From assembly GCF_001425085.1 (NCBI RefSeq), contig NZ_LMDN01000003.1, forward strand, positions 321,684-385,683: 64,000 nt of DNA, written 5' to 3'. Both the position numbers and the translations under genes were made by a program. The notes beneath the pieces were generated by a model. The model did not search any database. It was not told the DNA's origin and saw only the letters and a program-made list of their open reading frames with translations. Position 1 is the first letter of the stretch. Every line of letters starts with the position of its first letter. Source of the DNA: Leifsonia sp. Root4 (GTDB taxonomy: Bacteria; Actinomycetota; Actinomycetes; Actinomycetales; Microbacteriaceae). Positions 26,634 to 36,120 of the stretch are shown piece after piece.

Positions 26634-26909
26634 TGGCTCCAATCGATACAGTGCGATGCTGGCTGCCGTCGATTCTTGCCGCCGTCACGCTCGTGATTCA
26701 AAACGGTGCAGACCATCCCCGGTCGCCTCGTTGTCATGTCCCGATAGGTGGCCGGCCCTGAGTTTCGCGCAGCGCAGCGCGCTCCGGCCCACACCGAACC
26801 GCATATTGCGCCATCAACGAGTTCGTCGACAGCATCCGGTACCGCGACGGGAGCCACACACCTTGCGGATACGCGCGGATGGGTTGTGCGACGGCTTGTG
26901 CGGCCTGAG

Positions 26910-27908
26910 TCAGTGGGTCCCGCCGGCGACCAACCTGAACTTTGGGGTCGGGATCGGCGGGGCGATCTGACCGTCCAAGCGAGCGCGCAAGTCACTTGCG
27001 ATTCCGGAAATGAGCTCGCGGAAGCTCGTGTCGACTGACGACAATTGAGGCGACCACAGCTGCCCTACGCGGGTATTGTCGACTCCAATAATGGCTATTT
27101 CCTCTGGTACGCGGAGGCCGAGGTCGCGAGCTCCTGCTAGGAGGGCCAGGGCCACATCGTCGTTGTAACAGGCGACACCGACGGGTGCGCCCTCCGCCAG
27201 GATCTGGCGGATCGCTGCCGCCCCGCCGGGCGCATCGATCGGCACGTTGACCTGACGAGGTTCAGGAATGCCATGCTGCGCGCAGTACTCGCGTAGACCG
27301 GCCAATCTGTACGGACCATAGAGGTCGTCGCGCTGGTCAGCAATCGCGGCGAACCAGAGGGGCTTGGGGCCTTTCGCAAGTAGTGCATCCGCCTGTAGTT
27401 CTGCGATACCGCCGTCCAGCGTGCTCGTTAGAGGTCGGCGAGGCGTGATTATGGTTCCGCGATCCTCGAGATAGTCCCGGTCTTCGGGTGAAAGCACGCC
27501 GAGATCCACCAGAGCGAGGGGGCGTAGCGCCAGAACGGCGTCCCTAGTTGCTTTCGGTGTTTCGCTCGCGAATCGCACAACCACGTTGCCCGCTCTGGGG
27601 CCGGTGGATTCCACGACTTGGTCTACCGCGTCCTGCAGGTTGCTTCCGAACGTCGTGTTCGGTAACAGCACGACAATCGTGTCCGAGCGACCGCTCTTGA
27701 GGGATCGGCCAGCAAGCGACGGGCGATAGTCCAGAGCCGTCGCCGCAGCAAGCACGCGCTGATGCGTGGCATCGGGATAACGCTCACCCTTGCCGTTCAG
27801 GATGTTGCTCACCGTCGAGCGTGAGACGCCTGCCTGACGAGCAACGTCATGGCTGGTCACGGCACGTCGCGCCTCTTCAATCCGCTCCACTACGCCATCA
27901 TCGCACAT
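26910..27908 (-). CDS. LacI-family regulator of locus A
   Basis: 332-residue repressor. The N-terminal HTH and hinge helix are complete: VTSHDVARQAGVSRSTVSNI and RVLAAATALDYRPSLAGRSL (residues about 17-70). The effector domain starts with TIVVLLPNTTFGSNLQDAVD and has the periplasmic-binding fold ending in IAIIGVDNTRVGQLWSP. It is divergent from the ABC importer operon, with a 16-bp palindrome between them. The start is uncertain: the ATG at 27908 has no clear ribosome site and could be leaderless. It is a close paralogue of the regulators at 36896 and 49082; the sugar ligand is unknown. Confidence 0.9.
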   Translation of the reverse strand: MCDDGVVERIEEARRAVTSHDVARQAGVSRSTVSNILNGKGERYPDATHQRVLAAATALDYRPSLAGRSLKSGRSDTIVVLLPNTTFGSNLQDAVDQVVESTGPRAGNVVVRFASETPKATRDAVLALRPLALVDLGVLSPEDRDYLEDRGTIITPRRPLTSTLDGGIAELQADALLAKGPKPLWFAAIADQRDDLYGPYRLAGLREYCAQHGIPEPRQVNVPIDAPGGAAAIRQILAEGAPVGVACYNDDVALALLAGARDLGLRVPEEIAIIGVDNTRVGQLWSPQLSSVDTSFRELISGIASDLRARLDGQIAPPIPTPKFRLVAGGTH

Positions 27909-27954
27909 CTCATTTCGGTCTCAGCGGTCGTAGTTGGAGATTGTTGGTGGATTT

Positions 27955-27970
27955 AGGCACACGTGTGCCT
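27955..27970. promoter_or_regulatory. Palindromic LacI-type operator
   Basis: AGGCACACGTGTGCCT is a perfect 16-bp palindrome with a central CG, as LacI-family operators have. It lies 46 bases before the LacI start and 88 bases before the solute-binding protein start, so one site could control both divergent promoters. Confidence 0.7.
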
Positions 27971-28058
27971 TAGAGTTAGGTGTCGCGCGTCACTAAGTCG
28001 AGTACTCGACGACATGACCTCATCACTACACGCTTCCGTGCAAGACAAAGGAGTCACA

Positions 28059-29579
28059 ATGAAGTTCCACACACCCGCCAGGCTGACGGCTATCGCCGTC
28101 GCCGCGGCCCTGCTGCTCGCCGGTTGTTCTGCCGGCGGATCACCCCCTTCGGAGCAGGGGCCGACCACACTTCGACTCGCCATTCAAGCTCCGCCGGCCT
28201 CGTTCGAGATCGGTAACTGGTCAGGTGGAGAGTCGTACCTCCCGGTTGCGATCTTCGAGCCCATCATCAACCAGGACGTTGATGGCTCGTTCATCCCCGG
28301 CGTTGCCGAATCATGGGAGTACAACGAGGATCGGACGGTCCTGACGTTCACAATCCGCTCGGGCCAGACCTTCACCGACGGCACTCCCGTTGACGCTGCC
28401 GCTGTTGCGGCGTCGCTCGAAGCGCACCGCACCGGGCCCTCCGATTCGGCGCTGTACTCGGCGGTATCGTCCATCGAGGTCCCTGACGACACCACGGTCG
28501 TGGTCAACTTGTCACGCCCGGATGGTGCGTTCCTCTCGATCCTGACAAGCACTGCCGGCAGCATCGGCTCCGCCGAATCGCTGGGCACTGAGGAAGCGAA
28601 GCTCTCCCCGGTCGGTTCTGGACCATACATGCTGGACGAGGCAGCGACCACTGTGGGCTCGACCTATGTCTTGGAGCGCAACTCGGGCTATTGGGACGCG
28701 GACGCCTTCCCCTTCGACACCGTCGAGCTGCAAGTGATCGCGGACCGTACGGCCGTGCAGAACGCTGTGCTCGCCGGCCAGCTGGATTTCGGCTCCATTC
28801 AGCCCGACGACGCGTCACTGTTCGTTGCGGACAAGTTCACTGTGGGCGAGAACAAGCCGTCTGCATACGGCGGGCTGTGGCTCGTCGACCGAGAAGGGAC
28901 GGTCATCCCGGCCCTCAAAGACGAACGCGTTCGCAAGGCCATCAACCTTGCGTTGGACCGGGAGGGCATGGCGAAAGGTCTCGGAGCGGGCGCTTCGTAT
29001 CCCACGAATCAGGTCGTCAGCCCGCTCGGCGAGGCATACTCCCAGGATTTGCTGTCCGAGACGCCGTTTGACGTCGAGGAGGCCCAGCAGCTGATGGCCG
29101 ATGCGGGTTACGCCGAGGGCTTCGATGTCACCATGCCGAGCACTGTGATCTCGACGCAGTTCGAGTCGACCGTCTCTCAGCAGCTTTCGGAGATCGGCAT
29201 CCGCGTCGCCTGGGAGACCGTGCCGTTCCAGGACTTCTACTCGAAGGTCTTCGCGGGCAACTACGGGATGTTCTTCATGTTCAACGGTGCGAACTTCAAC
29301 GACGCGCAGGCGATCACGTCGGTGCTGTCGGGAGTCTTTAACCCGTTCCAGTCGACGTCTCCCGAGCTGGAGGAACTGTTGACGACGGCCCATGCTGCGT
29401 CTGAGGACGATGCCGCAGAGGCATGGCGTGCCATCAGCGAGTACTACCTCGACCAGTCGTGGTTCGCCATTACTAACTATTCGACCGGCAGCTACGTCGT
29501 CGCCAACAACATCGACTACACCCCGCCGATGACATCATCGCTTTCGCTGCGCCCATGGACGCCCGCAAGCAGCAACTAA
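28059..29579 (+). CDS. ABC importer solute-binding lipoprotein, family 5 (Opp/Dpp type)
   Basis: Extracellular receptor of the locus A importer, 506 residues from the ATG at 28059, which follows AAAGGAG; an upstream frame has no such site. A lipoprotein signal ends in LLLAGC with C23 acylated. The body has the family 5 layout: QAPPASFEIGNW at the mature start, LTFTIRSGQTFTDGTPVDAA, and VRKAINLALDREGMAKGLG near the middle. Family 5 receptors bind peptides, nickel or oligosaccharides; the neighbouring GH1 and GH35-like genes favour an oligosaccharide or glycoside. Confidence 0.9.
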   Translation: MKFHTPARLTAIAVAAALLLAGCSAGGSPPSEQGPTTLRLAIQAPPASFEIGNWSGGESYLPVAIFEPIINQDVDGSFIPGVAESWEYNEDRTVLTFTIRSGQTFTDGTPVDAAAVAASLEAHRTGPSDSALYSAVSSIEVPDDTTVVVNLSRPDGAFLSILTSTAGSIGSAESLGTEEAKLSPVGSGPYMLDEAATTVGSTYVLERNSGYWDADAFPFDTVELQVIADRTAVQNAVLAGQLDFGSIQPDDASLFVADKFTVGENKPSAYGGLWLVDREGTVIPALKDERVRKAINLALDREGMAKGLGAGASYPTNQVVSPLGEAYSQDLLSETPFDVEEAQQLMADAGYAEGFDVTMPSTVISTQFESTVSQQLSEIGIRVAWETVPFQDFYSKVFAGNYGMFFMFNGANFNDAQAITSVLSGVFNPFQSTSPELEELLTTAHAASEDDAAEAWRAISEYYLDQSWFAITNYSTGSYVVANNIDYTPPMTSSLSLRPWTPASSN

Positions 29580-29594
29580 TTTCCTTCTACCTAA

Positions 29595-29618
29595 GTGCGG
29601 GGGCAGTAGCCCCCGCAC
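29595..29618 (+). terminator. Intercistronic hairpin after the solute-binding protein gene
   Basis: GTGCGGGGGC and GCCCCCGCAC form a perfect 10-bp GC-rich stem with loop AGTA, 16 bases after the receptor stop and 14 before the first permease start, with no T run. It probably stabilises the receptor message or reduces read-through, raising receptor levels relative to the membrane parts, as in many ABC operons. Confidence 0.65.
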
Positions 29619-29631
29619 CCCAGGAGCACTT

Positions 29632-30573
29632 GTGATTGCATACATCGCCCGACGCCTCGGCTCCGGCTTGGTCCTCATCTTCGTCGTGACGGCCATCACG
29701 TTCTTCCTCACCTACGGTGCGAATCTGCCCGTCGCACGCAACATCCTCGGCCCGAACGCAGGCCAGGATCAGCTCGACGCGCTCAATGCCAAGCTGGGCC
29801 TGGATCGTCCGATCTTCGAGCAGTACTTCTCCTGGCTGGGTGGCGTCTTCCGTGGAGACCTCGGGGCGTCGTATTTCAACAGTCAGCCGGTCGTCGACGC
29901 GATGGCATCGCGACTGCCCGTCACCATGTCGGTGGTCGTTGTGGCCGCGGTGATCACCCTCATCATGAGCGTTGTCCTCGGCGTCGCGTCCGCCGCGAAG
30001 CGCGGTGCGCTTGACGTCGTACTCCAGGCGATTTCGACTATCGCGTTTGTCTTCCCCGCCATCGTGCTCGGAATCGTTCTGGTGTACGTCTTCGCAATTA
30101 GCTTGCACTGGGTCCCAGCAATCGGATTCGTGCCTTTCTCCGATTCACCCGGAGGGTGGTTCGCATCGATCATCCTGCCGGCAGTCGTGCTCTCCATCGG
30201 TGGGATCGCTGCGCTAGCGGCGCAGATTCGTGGCTCACTGATCGACGAGTTGAGTCGCGACTATGTTCGTACGCTGCGGAGCAGGGGCACGTCGGAAGGC
30301 GAGATCCTGCTGAAGCACGCGCTTCGAAATGCTGCGGGACCCGCGTTGACGACTTTCTCGCTGCAGTTCATCACCATGTTCGGCGCGGCGCTCTTCGTGG
30401 AGAAGATCTTCGCCCTCCCCGGCTACGGCAACTATGCCTTCCAAGCCACGGTACAAGGCGACCTCCCGGTGATGCTCGGAGTGATCCTCTTCAGCGTCGT
30501 GCTTGTCGTCATCGTCAATCTCCTCGTCGACCTGGCAAACGGTTGGCTCAATCCGAAGGTTCGAGTCTCATGA
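29632..30573 (+). CDS. ABC importer permease 1 (DppB/OppB type)
   Basis: 313-residue inner-membrane permease starting with GTG after CAGGAG. Six hydrophobic helices are visible; the N-terminus IAYIARRLGSGLVLIFVVTA is typical of DppB proteins, and the EAA coupling loop that contacts the ATPase lies near LSRDYVRTLRSRGTSEGEIL (about residues 205-225). The stop overlaps the next start (ATGA). It pairs with the permease half of the fused protein at 30570. Confidence 0.92.
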   Translation: MIAYIARRLGSGLVLIFVVTAITFFLTYGANLPVARNILGPNAGQDQLDALNAKLGLDRPIFEQYFSWLGGVFRGDLGASYFNSQPVVDAMASRLPVTMSVVVVAAVITLIMSVVLGVASAAKRGALDVVLQAISTIAFVFPAIVLGIVLVYVFAISLHWVPAIGFVPFSDSPGGWFASIILPAVVLSIGGIAALAAQIRGSLIDELSRDYVRTLRSRGTSEGEILLKHALRNAAGPALTTFSLQFITMFGAALFVEKIFALPGYGNYAFQATVQGDLPVMLGVILFSVVLVVIVNLLVDLANGWLNPKVRVS

Positions 30574-32375
30574 CCACTCTCGAAATCGAAGCCACCGTGC
30601 AACCGCAGGCACGGGCGAAGAAGCGCGAAGGCGCTGTGCGGCGCCTGCTGCGCAAACCGACCGGTATCGGCTCCCTCATCGTGCTGGCCGGACTCATTAC
30701 CCTCGGTCTTCTGGCGCCCGTGCTGTCGCCCCATGATGCGAACTACAGCTCGCTGGACTTCATCAACGCGCCGGTCGGATCCCCCGGCTACCTGCTCGGT
30801 GGAGATCAGTACGGCCGGGACATCTGGGCCCGAGTACTCGAATCCATCAACGTCTCGCTCATCTCAGCGCTCATCGGAGCCGGAGTGGGCATCGTGGTCG
30901 GAACGGCATTTGGTCTCATCGCCGGCTACATCGGCAAGCGCACCGACTCCATCACGTCCTGGACCTTCAACCTGATCATGACGTTCCCCGCTCTGGTGCT
31001 AGTCCTCGTACTCTCGCCTATCACTGGCAGCGACTACCGCATCATGATGGCCATCTTCGGTCTCTTCCTCGCTCCCGGCATCTTCCGACTGGTTCGCAAC
31101 CAGGTGGTCGCCGTGCGCAACGAACTGTACGTCGACGCCGCTCGGGTGTCGGGCCTCAACAACGGCCGGATCCTCTCGCGACACATTTTCTACGTCGTTC
31201 GAGGCCCAATCATCATCTCGGGAGCCTTCCTCGCTGCCGCCGCCATCGGCGTGCAGGCCGGCCTGGCCTTCCTGGGTGTTGGATCTACTCAAACTCCGAG
31301 CTTCGGCGCGATGACAGCTGATGCGTTCGTCAACATTTACCGGTATCCGCTGCAGCTGGTATGGGCGGCACTGTTCCTCGCCCTGCTTAATGGCTCGTTC
31401 GTGCTTCTCGGCAACGCTTACCGGGACGCGCTTGCTGAACCAGGATCGGCTGGCACCCGACGTCGCCAGCGGAAGAGCGACCCCACGTCGGGGGAGAGCG
31501 CGGTAGGGGCCAGCGTGCAGGAGGCGGGTGCGCCAGCGGGCACACTCCTCGCTGTCCGAAACCTCCGCGTCAGCTACCCACAAGCGGACGGATCCGTGAA
31601 GCAGGTCGTTCGAGGTGTCTCCCTCGACGTCAACCCGGGAGAGATCGTCGGGGTCGTGGGAGAGTCTGGGTCGGGCAAGACTCAGACGGCATTCTCCATC
31701 CTCGGTCTGCTTCCGCCGGACGCCCAAGTTACGGCTGACGTGATGTCTGTCGCTGGAGACTCGCTGCTCGGGAAGGAATCGAACGCCTTGCGGCGAATGC
31801 GAGGCAACGTAATTTCTTACATACCGCAAGAGCCGATGTCGAATCTTGATCCTTCCTTCACCATCGGCAGCCAGCTGGTGGGGAACCTCACCAAATCGAT
31901 GAGCCGGCGCGAAGCCACGGCCACAGTTCTGGCGCTCCTCGAACGCGTAGGAATCGCCGACCCGCTCCGGGTCTATAGGTCCTACCCCCATCAGATCTCC
32001 GGGGGCATGGCGCAGCGCGTGCTCATCGCAGGCGCTGTCGCCCCGCGCCCGAAGCTCCTCATCGCTGACGAACCCACCACGGCACTGGACGTCACCGTCC
32101 AAGCGGAAATCCTCGACCTTCTGCGCGACCTCCAGGGCGAGCTCGGCATGGGCGTGTTGTTGGTCACCCACAACTTCGGCGTTGTCGCTGACCTCTGTGA
32201 CCGCGTTCTGGTCATGCGCCAAGGAGAGCTTGTGGAAGAGGGCGACGTTCGCTCCATCTTCCACAATCCCTCTCATCCATACACTCAGCAGCTCATCGGC
32301 TCCATCCTCGACGAGGACACTGTTCGCCAGGACGCTCGCTGGATCGCTGAAGGCACGCTCGAGGAGATCCGATGA
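30570..32375 (+). CDS. Fused ABC permease 2 and ATPase 1 (DppC-DppD fusion)
   Basis: 601 residues joining two usually separate subunits. Residues about 30-290 are a DppC-type permease (GSLIVLAGLITLGLLAPVLS, loop VAVRNELYVDAARVSGLNNG). After a charged linker (about 290-325) comes a full ATPase: Walker A GESGSGKT (about 362-369), signature SGGMAQR near 478, Walker B LLIADEP near 497, and the OppD-type C-terminal tail ending HPYTQQLIGSI. The start follows from the ATGA overlap; longer upstream frames are shadows. Such fusions occur in other actinobacterial transporters. Confidence 0.92.
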   Translation: MTTLEIEATVQPQARAKKREGAVRRLLRKPTGIGSLIVLAGLITLGLLAPVLSPHDANYSSLDFINAPVGSPGYLLGGDQYGRDIWARVLESINVSLISALIGAGVGIVVGTAFGLIAGYIGKRTDSITSWTFNLIMTFPALVLVLVLSPITGSDYRIMMAIFGLFLAPGIFRLVRNQVVAVRNELYVDAARVSGLNNGRILSRHIFYVVRGPIIISGAFLAAAAIGVQAGLAFLGVGSTQTPSFGAMTADAFVNIYRYPLQLVWAALFLALLNGSFVLLGNAYRDALAEPGSAGTRRRQRKSDPTSGESAVGASVQEAGAPAGTLLAVRNLRVSYPQADGSVKQVVRGVSLDVNPGEIVGVVGESGSGKTQTAFSILGLLPPDAQVTADVMSVAGDSLLGKESNALRRMRGNVISYIPQEPMSNLDPSFTIGSQLVGNLTKSMSRREATATVLALLERVGIADPLRVYRSYPHQISGGMAQRVLIAGAVAPRPKLLIADEPTTALDVTVQAEILDLLRDLQGELGMGVLLVTHNFGVVADLCDRVLVMRQGELVEEGDVRSIFHNPSHPYTQQLIGSILDEDTVRQDARWIAEGTLEEIR

Positions 32376-33202
32376 CCGCCCTGCTGGAGATACGCGACCT
32401 GCGGCTGCGCTACACAGGCAAGGGCCTGAAGAAGTCTCCTGAAGTGCTCCGCGGCATCTCCCTCCATATCGAACCCGGGGAAACGCTCGGGCTGGTCGGA
32501 GAGTCCGGCTCGGGAAAGACCACCATCGGTCGAGCCGTTCTTGGGCTCGCTGAACCGACGGGTGGCAGCATCGAGCTGGACGGGCGCGACATCACCCACC
32601 TCAACGGCGCTCGACGCCGTGCTCTCGCTCGTGATATGCAGGTCATCTTCCAAGACCCGTATACATCGCTGAATCCTGCGATGCAGATCTCGGACATCCT
32701 GGCCGAGCCGTTGGCCGCGCAGGGCATGAAGTCGATCGAGGCGCAGTCCATCGTGACGGGGCTACTGGACAAGGTCGGTCTTCCGTCCGACGCGAAGGAT
32801 CGTTACCCGCGCGAGTTCAGCGGCGGTCAACGTCAGCGCATCGCAATCGCCCGTGCTCTCGCCCTGTCACCGAGGCTCATCGTGTGCGACGAGCCTGTTT
32901 CCGCCCTGGACCTGACCACTCAAGCGACTGTGTTGGACCTACTCATGAGCATCCAAAACGAGACCGGCGTCTCCTACTTGTTCATCACCCACGATCTGGC
33001 GGTCGTCCGGCACATCAGCCACCGAGTCGCCGTCATGTACCGAGGTGAGATCGTCGAGACCGGCCCGGTCGCCGAGGTAACCTCCAACCCAGCTCACCCA
33101 TATACGCGCAACCTCCTCCTCGCCGCTCCCACCGCCGACCCGGATCGCCAACGCGAGCGCCGAGAGATGCGCCGTCGCATCCTTGCCGCAGCGTCCTCCT
33201 AA
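32372..33202 (+). CDS. ABC importer ATPase 2 (DppF/OppF type)
   Basis: 276-residue ATPase with Walker A GESGSGKTT (about residues 41-49), Q-loop FQDPYTSLNP, signature SGGQRQR near 150, Walker B LIVCDEP near 170, H-loop FITHDLAVV, and the short HPYTRNLLLAAP tail of the DppF/OppF group. It overlaps the fused permease-ATPase by four bases and completes a receptor, permease, permease-ATPase, ATPase importer. With 29 bases to the GH1 gene, it is likely part of one operon running to 36056. Confidence 0.92.
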   Translation: MTALLEIRDLRLRYTGKGLKKSPEVLRGISLHIEPGETLGLVGESGSGKTTIGRAVLGLAEPTGGSIELDGRDITHLNGARRRALARDMQVIFQDPYTSLNPAMQISDILAEPLAAQGMKSIEAQSIVTGLLDKVGLPSDAKDRYPREFSGGQRQRIAIARALALSPRLIVCDEPVSALDLTTQATVLDLLMSIQNETGVSYLFITHDLAVVRHISHRVAVMYRGEIVETGPVAEVTSNPAHPYTRNLLLAAPTADPDRQRERREMRRRILAAASS

Positions 33203-33231
33203 ACGCCCAGCCACAACGAAAGAAGAGCCCA

Positions 33232-34452
33232 GTGATTCGATTCCCTGACGGATTCCTCTGGGGTGCAGCCAGTGCGCCCCACCAGATCGAAGGAAACAAC
33301 ACCAACAGTGATTGGTGGGCGAGGGAGCAACGCAGCCCCGGAATGGAGCGCAGCGGCGACGCGCTCGACAGCTACCACCGGTACGCCGAGGACATGCAAC
33401 TGCTGGCTGACGCCGGACTGAACTCGTATCGCTTCGGCATCGAATGGGCAAGGATCGAGCCAACCCCAGGGCACTTCTCCAGGGCGGAGCTTGCTCACTA
33501 TCGCCGCATGATCGACAAGGCCCTCGAACTTGGCCTCACTCCGGTGGTGACACTCCACCACTTCTCCAGCCCGCTCTGGTTCGACGAGGAGGGGGGCTGG
33601 ATGAGCGAACGCTTCCTCGAGCGTTTCACGGCCTACGTCACCGAGGTCACCAGCATTCTCGACGGCGTCGAGTGGGTATGCACGATCAACGAACCCAACA
33701 TGCTCGCGTTCATGGTTCGAATGTTAAAAGACCACCTTGCTCGTCAGAACGAGGGTTGGACGAGCCCGACCGTCGAAGACCCGCGCCGGACTCATCTGCC
33801 AGACCCTGACCCCGAAGCCACTCGAAACCTCATCGCGGCGCACCACGCCGCACGCGCCATCCTTCGCGAGCGGACCTCCGCGAAGGTGGGGTGGACGGTG
33901 GCGAATGAAGCGCTCGTCCCGACTGCGGGCAACGAGTCGGTGTGGCAGGAGATCGTCGATGCTCGGGAAAACCCGTTCCTCATCGGTGCGCGTGGGGACG
34001 ATTTCATCGGTGTGCAGTCCTACACGTCCCAGACCGTCGACGCGAACGGCATTGTTCCCCACCCCGAACTGCCCGACAACACTCTGGTCGGGACGGCGTA
34101 TCGTCCCGATGCCCTCGGGATCGCCGTACGGCACGCCTGGGAGGTCACGCAGGGCGTGTCGATCATGGTGACCGAGAACGGAATAGCCACGGCCGACGAC
34201 GCACAGCGAATCCGATACACCGACGGAGCCCTTCGCGCGTTGAAGGATGTGATGAATGACGGCATCACCACCGTGGGGTACCTGCATTGGAGCGCACTAG
34301 ACAACTTCGAATGGGGGCACTGGGCGCCCACTTTCGGGCTCATCGCCGTCGACAGAGAGACGTTCGTGCGTACCGCGAAGCCGAGCTTGGGCTGGCTTGG
34401 TCGGATTGCTGCCACGAATGGGCGAGCACTGGACGAAGCGAGTTCCGAATGA
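33232..34452 (+). CDS. GH1 beta-glycosidase (locus A)
   Basis: 406-residue cytoplasmic retaining beta-glycosidase acting on imported disaccharides or aryl glycosides. The N-terminal FPDGFLWGAASAPHQIEGN, the acid/base in TINEPN (E154) and the nucleophile in VTENG (E315) are intact, as is the terminal LDNFEWGHWAPTFGL. There is no signal peptide. The GTG start fits the alignment of all three GH1 proteins in the window. It is shorter than typical 440-480-residue GH1 enzymes, with reduced loops. Beta-glucosidase, galactosidase or fucosidase activity cannot be separated by eye. Confidence 0.92.
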   Translation: MIRFPDGFLWGAASAPHQIEGNNTNSDWWAREQRSPGMERSGDALDSYHRYAEDMQLLADAGLNSYRFGIEWARIEPTPGHFSRAELAHYRRMIDKALELGLTPVVTLHHFSSPLWFDEEGGWMSERFLERFTAYVTEVTSILDGVEWVCTINEPNMLAFMVRMLKDHLARQNEGWTSPTVEDPRRTHLPDPDPEATRNLIAAHHAARAILRERTSAKVGWTVANEALVPTAGNESVWQEIVDARENPFLIGARGDDFIGVQSYTSQTVDANGIVPHPELPDNTLVGTAYRPDALGIAVRHAWEVTQGVSIMVTENGIATADDAQRIRYTDGALRALKDVMNDGITTVGYLHWSALDNFEWGHWAPTFGLIAVDRETFVRTAKPSLGWLGRIAATNGRALDEASSE

Positions 34453-36056
34453 CGGCCGGGCTGCCGCGGATCAGTGGAACTCGTCTCCTCGTCGATGGTC
34501 TGCCGTTCACCGTACTCGCCGCAGAGACGCACAACTCCGCTTCCAGCACTGCCATTGCCATCGAACGGTCGTTCGCAAAGGTTGCGGCACTCGGGGCGAA
34601 CACAGTCCTGGCCCCGGTGGCGTGGTCGTTGCTCGAGCCGACGGAGGGGACGTTCGACTTCTCCCTCGTGGACATCATGCTCGAAGCCGCTGAACGTTTC
34701 GACCTCAAGCTAGTTCCTCTGTGGTTCGGGTCCTGGAAGAACGGGATGTCCAGCTACATTCCCGGCTGGGTGAAGCGAGACGCAGCGCGCTTCCCGCGTG
34801 CGGAAGTCCGTGAGCAAGGGAGGATCGAGCACCTCTCGCCGTTCTCCTCTGAAGCGCGAACCGCCGATGCTGCCGCGTTCCGAGCATTCATGGCCCACCT
34901 CCGCGAGGTGGACATTGCCCACACTGCGATCATGGTGCAGGTCGAGAACGAAGTGGGCCTGTTGGGCGACTCGAGAGACCGAAGCGAGCTCGCCCAGAAT
35001 GTCTGGGATGCGGCGGTGCCCGAGCGCTTCTTTCAAACCGTCGCGGCAGCTGGACTTTCGCGTCTCACGCTCGCGGGACCAAAAGTTGATGCCAGCCCAG
35101 AAGATGCGTGGGGGGCTGTCCTAGGAACATCGCAGGAGGCTGAGGAAACTTTCATGGCCTACGCCTACGCCCGCTACATCGACGAGATCGCGGCCGCGGG
35201 CAAGGCCGAGCATGACATACCAATGTTTGTGAATGTCTGGCTGGACAGCCCGCTCGAGTTGGATATGCCCAATCCGCCGGACCTCGCGTTGGCGGGCGGT
35301 ATGAACCCTGGTGACTACCCCAGTGGTGGTCCGGTACCGCGAATGCTTGCTCTGTGGTGCGCTGCGGCACCGACACTGGACTTCATCGCGCCGGACTTCT
35401 ATTTTGGGGACTTCTCCTCGACCATGGATACATACTCACGTGCGTCCGGCGGCCGGCTGTTCATCCCCGAGATGCGTCGAAGCGTCAGAGGAGTCGCGCA
35501 GATGTTCGTTGCTGTCGGCGCCTATCGTGCGATTGGCGTGTCGCCCTTCGGCGTGGACTCGTTCGACTCGTCCGAGCCGTCAGCCGAGGCGCTGTCCGAC
35601 GCGTACGCCATTCTGGCTGTCGTCGCCGACTCCCTGCAGCAGAACGACCAGCGCGCCTCACGCGGCTTCACCTTGACCGAAAGTCAGCAGGAGCAGGAAC
35701 TGATGATCGGATCGACCCTCGTCGTCGTGAAAGCGTCCGACTCCTTCCGGCAGCTTCCGCCTTTTCCCGCCTACGGCGTGTTGGTGGAGGAGAGTCCGGG
35801 CGAGATTCTTGCGGCTGGTCGCGGGTTCACGGTGTCCTTCCCAGACAGTGAGGGGAACAAGACCGGGATCGAGAGTGCATCGGAGATCGCTACTGACGGA
35901 TCCGGACAGATCGTCACCGAACTGAACGGAGACGAGAGTTCGAGTGGGGCATCGATCCGGCTCCACGCGCTAGGCGCCGTAGCTCCTTCAATCTTTCCGA
36001 TTGCGATCTCGACGTCGTCCACCGGCGTGGTTCGCATCAAGACCTATACATACTGA
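34449..36056 (+). CDS. GH35-like beta-galactosidase (DUF5597-type, locus A)
   Basis: 535-residue TIM-barrel glycosidase without signal peptide. Residues about 45-120 show GANTVLAPVAWSLLEPTEG and WFGSWKNGMSSYIPGWVKRD, characteristic of the GH35/GH42-like enzymes bearing DUF5597 domains. Predicted acid/base E168 is in QVENEVG and the nucleophile E341 in FIPEMRR. The C-terminal 150 residues are a beta domain. The ATG at 34449 overlaps the GH1 stop by four bases. Its paralogue at 59083 has the same length and the same catalytic positions. Beta-galactosidase is the best guess. Confidence 0.83.
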   Translation: MTAGLPRISGTRLLVDGLPFTVLAAETHNSASSTAIAIERSFAKVAALGANTVLAPVAWSLLEPTEGTFDFSLVDIMLEAAERFDLKLVPLWFGSWKNGMSSYIPGWVKRDAARFPRAEVREQGRIEHLSPFSSEARTADAAAFRAFMAHLREVDIAHTAIMVQVENEVGLLGDSRDRSELAQNVWDAAVPERFFQTVAAAGLSRLTLAGPKVDASPEDAWGAVLGTSQEAEETFMAYAYARYIDEIAAAGKAEHDIPMFVNVWLDSPLELDMPNPPDLALAGGMNPGDYPSGGPVPRMLALWCAAAPTLDFIAPDFYFGDFSSTMDTYSRASGGRLFIPEMRRSVRGVAQMFVAVGAYRAIGVSPFGVDSFDSSEPSAEALSDAYAILAVVADSLQQNDQRASRGFTLTESQQEQELMIGSTLVVVKASDSFRQLPPFPAYGVLVEESPGEILAAGRGFTVSFPDSEGNKTGIESASEIATDGSGQIVTELNGDESSSGASIRLHALGAVAPSIFPIAISTSSTGVVRIKTYTY

Positions 36057-36120
36057 CGCGCGCAAGCATTCATAGTTGCCACCACCCCTACTGCCCATCG
36101 AGCTCCCAGTCGTCGGACTG

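Noticed and set aside
26401..26970. 189-codon frame across the junction region
   Set aside because: No ribosome site, irregular composition, and it overlaps the 3' end of the LacI gene on the other strand.
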